Below, in pieces: positions 62,328 to 64,000 of a stretch of DNA of 64,000 nucleotides. The notes beneath the pieces are model-generated. The model did not search any database. It had not been told where the DNA came from and was given only the letters and a program-made list of their open reading frames with translations. The stretch comes from Isoetes taiwanensis (taxonomy: Eukaryota; Streptophyta; Lycopodiopsida; Isoetales; Isoetaceae): NCBI GenBank assembly GCA_021234155.1, contig JAJEKV010000100.1, forward strand, positions 1,158,116-1,222,115, written 5' to 3'. Both the position numbers and the translations under genes were made by a program. How positions within the stretch are numbered: position 1 is the stretch's first letter; each line of letters starts with the position of its first letter.

Positions 62328-62332
62328 TATGG

Positions 62333-63285
62333 TATAACACGATGGTGTGGATGTGGTTTAATATGCTGCTCTATTCATGTGATTCTATAGTGTGGTTGGT
62401 TATTGTGGTGAACTAGCATGGCTAATTGTCACGGTAAATGCACATGGTTCGCAATGCGTTAGATTCAAATTACTATTATTATTAGTAATAATTTATTTCA
62501 AATGTGCATGGTTTTGTTATGTCTTCTCTTCATGGTTATCCTTTATAAACCAGTGATGATAACCAGTAACACTTTATTGTTTAAACAATTTCAACTTTAT
62601 TTAACTAAAATCTATAAGGAGTAATGTTTTGTTGTTTAAAGCATTTCAAAAATATTTAACAAACTATTAAAGAATGTGGATGGTTTCTTTTACATGTTGT
62701 ACTTATTACGTCCATGTCAATATGTATGCTTTTCAGGGAGCAAGGGGATTTGAACCCCAACCATTTCCACAACTCATAAACTATTATAATCTATTTTCAG
62801 AAATATGTACAAAACAAATTCAGATAAAAACATCTTACAGAAAGACCAACCTTGCACTTGTTAGTACATAAATATCAAAACAAATTGCAGCTTAAACCAA
62901 TCACCTCTACTTCAGTCCAGTGATGCAATAAAGTATGGAAAGATAACTTCTTACTTTAGGCTCCTGTAAATTGTACCAAGATCTGACATATTAAAAGCAT
63001 ATAAACTCGCATATCTTCTAGCAGAAAGATTGCAAAGCTATTTTTCTCAAGCTATGTTAGAGGTCTACTTCTCAAGCTATGTTGGATCTCCTTTAGTTTT
63101 CACAGTTACAGAAAAAACCTCATCTCGGGGACATGTTGTGGCCTTAGTACATAGTGGCATACAAAATTCAATGTGTGCTTAACATCAACAATGGAAAGGC
63201 TTACCAGCCTATTACTCCAATAGCACCAAGGCGCGTAAAAGTTGACTACGAGCACTGGAAACCTTCAAAATAAGACAAATAGACG
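62333..63285. other. Unassigned AT-rich DNA
   Basis: No coding signal. On the minus strand 62735-62773 has GGTTGGGGTTCAAATCCCC, a T-arm-like stretch, without the rest of a tRNA. A decayed SINE is possible. Confidence 0.5.
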
Positions 63286-63463
63286 ATCGCATTGATCCGA
63301 GACATCGGATCGCCATTCTAGAATGGGAAGAGCATGCATGTCATGCATGCATGCGGGCGGCGCATGCCCGTTTTGGTTGGGAGTTCGCTATTTTAGGCGC
63401 GTTTCTGCATCCACGTCTCATCGGCGCTTCCTCTTCTCTCAGCAGTACCTTATTCTCTTTGAA
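63286..63463 (+). repeat. 180-bp direct repeat, first copy
   Basis: Matches 63642-63824. Dense in palindromes: GATCCGAGACATCGGATC, CATTCTAGAATG, ATGCATGTCATGCATGCATG and GGGCGGCGCATGCCC. Pyrimidine-rich at its end (TTCCTCTTCTCTCAG). Confidence 0.9.
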
Positions 63464-63641
63464 TTGTTTCCAGGCAGGGGAGGGGCTTCTTCCTGCCTGG
63501 TTTAGCCAATTTGGCGTATCTTTCTTGCTATCCTTTACCGGCCGTTGGCCTCGTCCTGTGACCTTCGTCCTCGATCCTAGTTTGTAAGGAAGTTCTCTGG
63601 TAGTCGGGCGCTTTGTTGGTTTCTTGCGAGTCCCATTTTAG

Positions 63642-63824
63642 AATCGCATCGATCCGAGACATCGGATCGCCATTCTAGAATGGGACGAGCATGCATGTCA
63701 TGCATGCATGCGGGCGGCGCATGCCCGTTTTGGGTTGGGAGTTTCGCTATTTCAGGTAGCGTTTACGCATCCCGTCTCATCGGCGCTTCCCTCTTCTCTC
63801 AGTGATTACCTTATTCTCTTTGAA
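63642..63824 (+). repeat. 180-bp direct repeat, second copy
   Basis: Offset of 356 bp from the first copy. After TTATTCTCTTTGAA the two copies diverge. Differences again include CTG/ACG (TTTCTGCATCC against TTTACGCATCC). Confidence 0.9.
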
Positions 63825-63879
63825 CCCACCCTCCCCCTTCTTTGTTTATTATATTTTGTACAAGTTCTGTTTATCATGT

Positions 63880-63928
63880 TTTTCCACCCGCTGGGTGATG
63901 CTTTTTTCCACCCGCTGGGTGATGCTAT
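63880..63928 (+). repeat. Tandem duplication of a 23-bp stretch
   Basis: TTTTTCCACCCGCTGGGTGATGCT occurs twice in succession. Each copy has the small hairpin ACCCGCTGGGT. Confidence 0.8.
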
Positions 63929-64000
63929 TCTCTGGTATGTTTTCTCGTTTGTTGTGTTGGTGATGTGCAGGTACATGTTGGCGAGCGGCATCTGTTTCGA

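Noticed and set aside
62735-62773. tRNA gene on the minus strand (GGTTGGGGTTCAAATCCCC)
   Set aside because: Only a T-arm-like stretch is present. No D-arm, anticodon arm or acceptor stem can be paired around it.

Overview
The window looks like repeat-dominated nuclear DNA of a land plant. The reasons are a chromodomain-bearing Ty3/gypsy polyprotein, primer-binding sites complementary to plant initiator-methionine tRNA, a LINE tail with an RVT zinc-binding (zf-RVT) domain and poly(A), spliced transposon genes with GT..AG introns, and tRNA-derived SINEs. I see no gene that must be a host gene. The large-genome character suggests a fern, lycophyte or other repeat-rich plant, but the sequence alone does not settle the lineage.

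Layout. (1) 1-12188 and 24929-37171 are two direct copies of one segment of about 12.2 kb. Each copy carries, in order, a plus-strand gene with a possible Ulp1-like protease region, a plus-strand FCP1/CTD-phosphatase-like gene, a minus-strand DDE-type transposase-like gene whose intron is full of TGTACAT repeats, a 5'-truncated LINE with poly(A), and a minus-strand coiled-coil-like ORF. Each ends with the first 1.9 kb of a tandem-repeat unit. (2) 12189-24709 separates the copies. It holds LTR-like and CT-rich DNA, a MITE-like hairpin, a degraded chromovirus (gag-PR-RT-RH-IN-chromodomain, about 16.1-22.2 kb) and an LTR at 23043-24709. (3) 35251-50571 is a head-to-tail array of four units of about 3.8 kb. 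Each unit holds a small ORF of 90-96 codons (intact in two units), then about 1.3 kb of a 24-bp minisatellite built on the palindrome GGAATATTCC, then a TATA box. The junctions share the 6-mer GGTCTA. (4) 50572-51715 carries a plant-type primer-binding site and a gag-like ORF remnant. (5) 52166-62327 is a complete minus-strand LTR retrotransposon with 5-bp target duplications (TATGG), about 1.7-kb LTRs, a polypurine tract and a primer-binding site. Its interior has no recognisable polyprotein but contains two SINE-like units and a related LTR end. (6) 62333-64000 is unassigned DNA with a 180-bp direct repeat rich in palindromes.

A pervasive feature affects every reading of this window. Where two copies of the same sequence exist (12-kb duplicates, 3.8-kb units, LTR pair), the differences fall mostly on CAG/CTG triplets: CAG becomes CGG or CG, CTG becomes ACG or TTG. 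They are often indels, and they break conserved protein motifs. This pattern fits systematic long-read base-calling or consensus error at CHG-methylated cytosines better than mutation. Many frameshifts called here may therefore be artefacts, and element ages judged from copy divergence would be overestimated.
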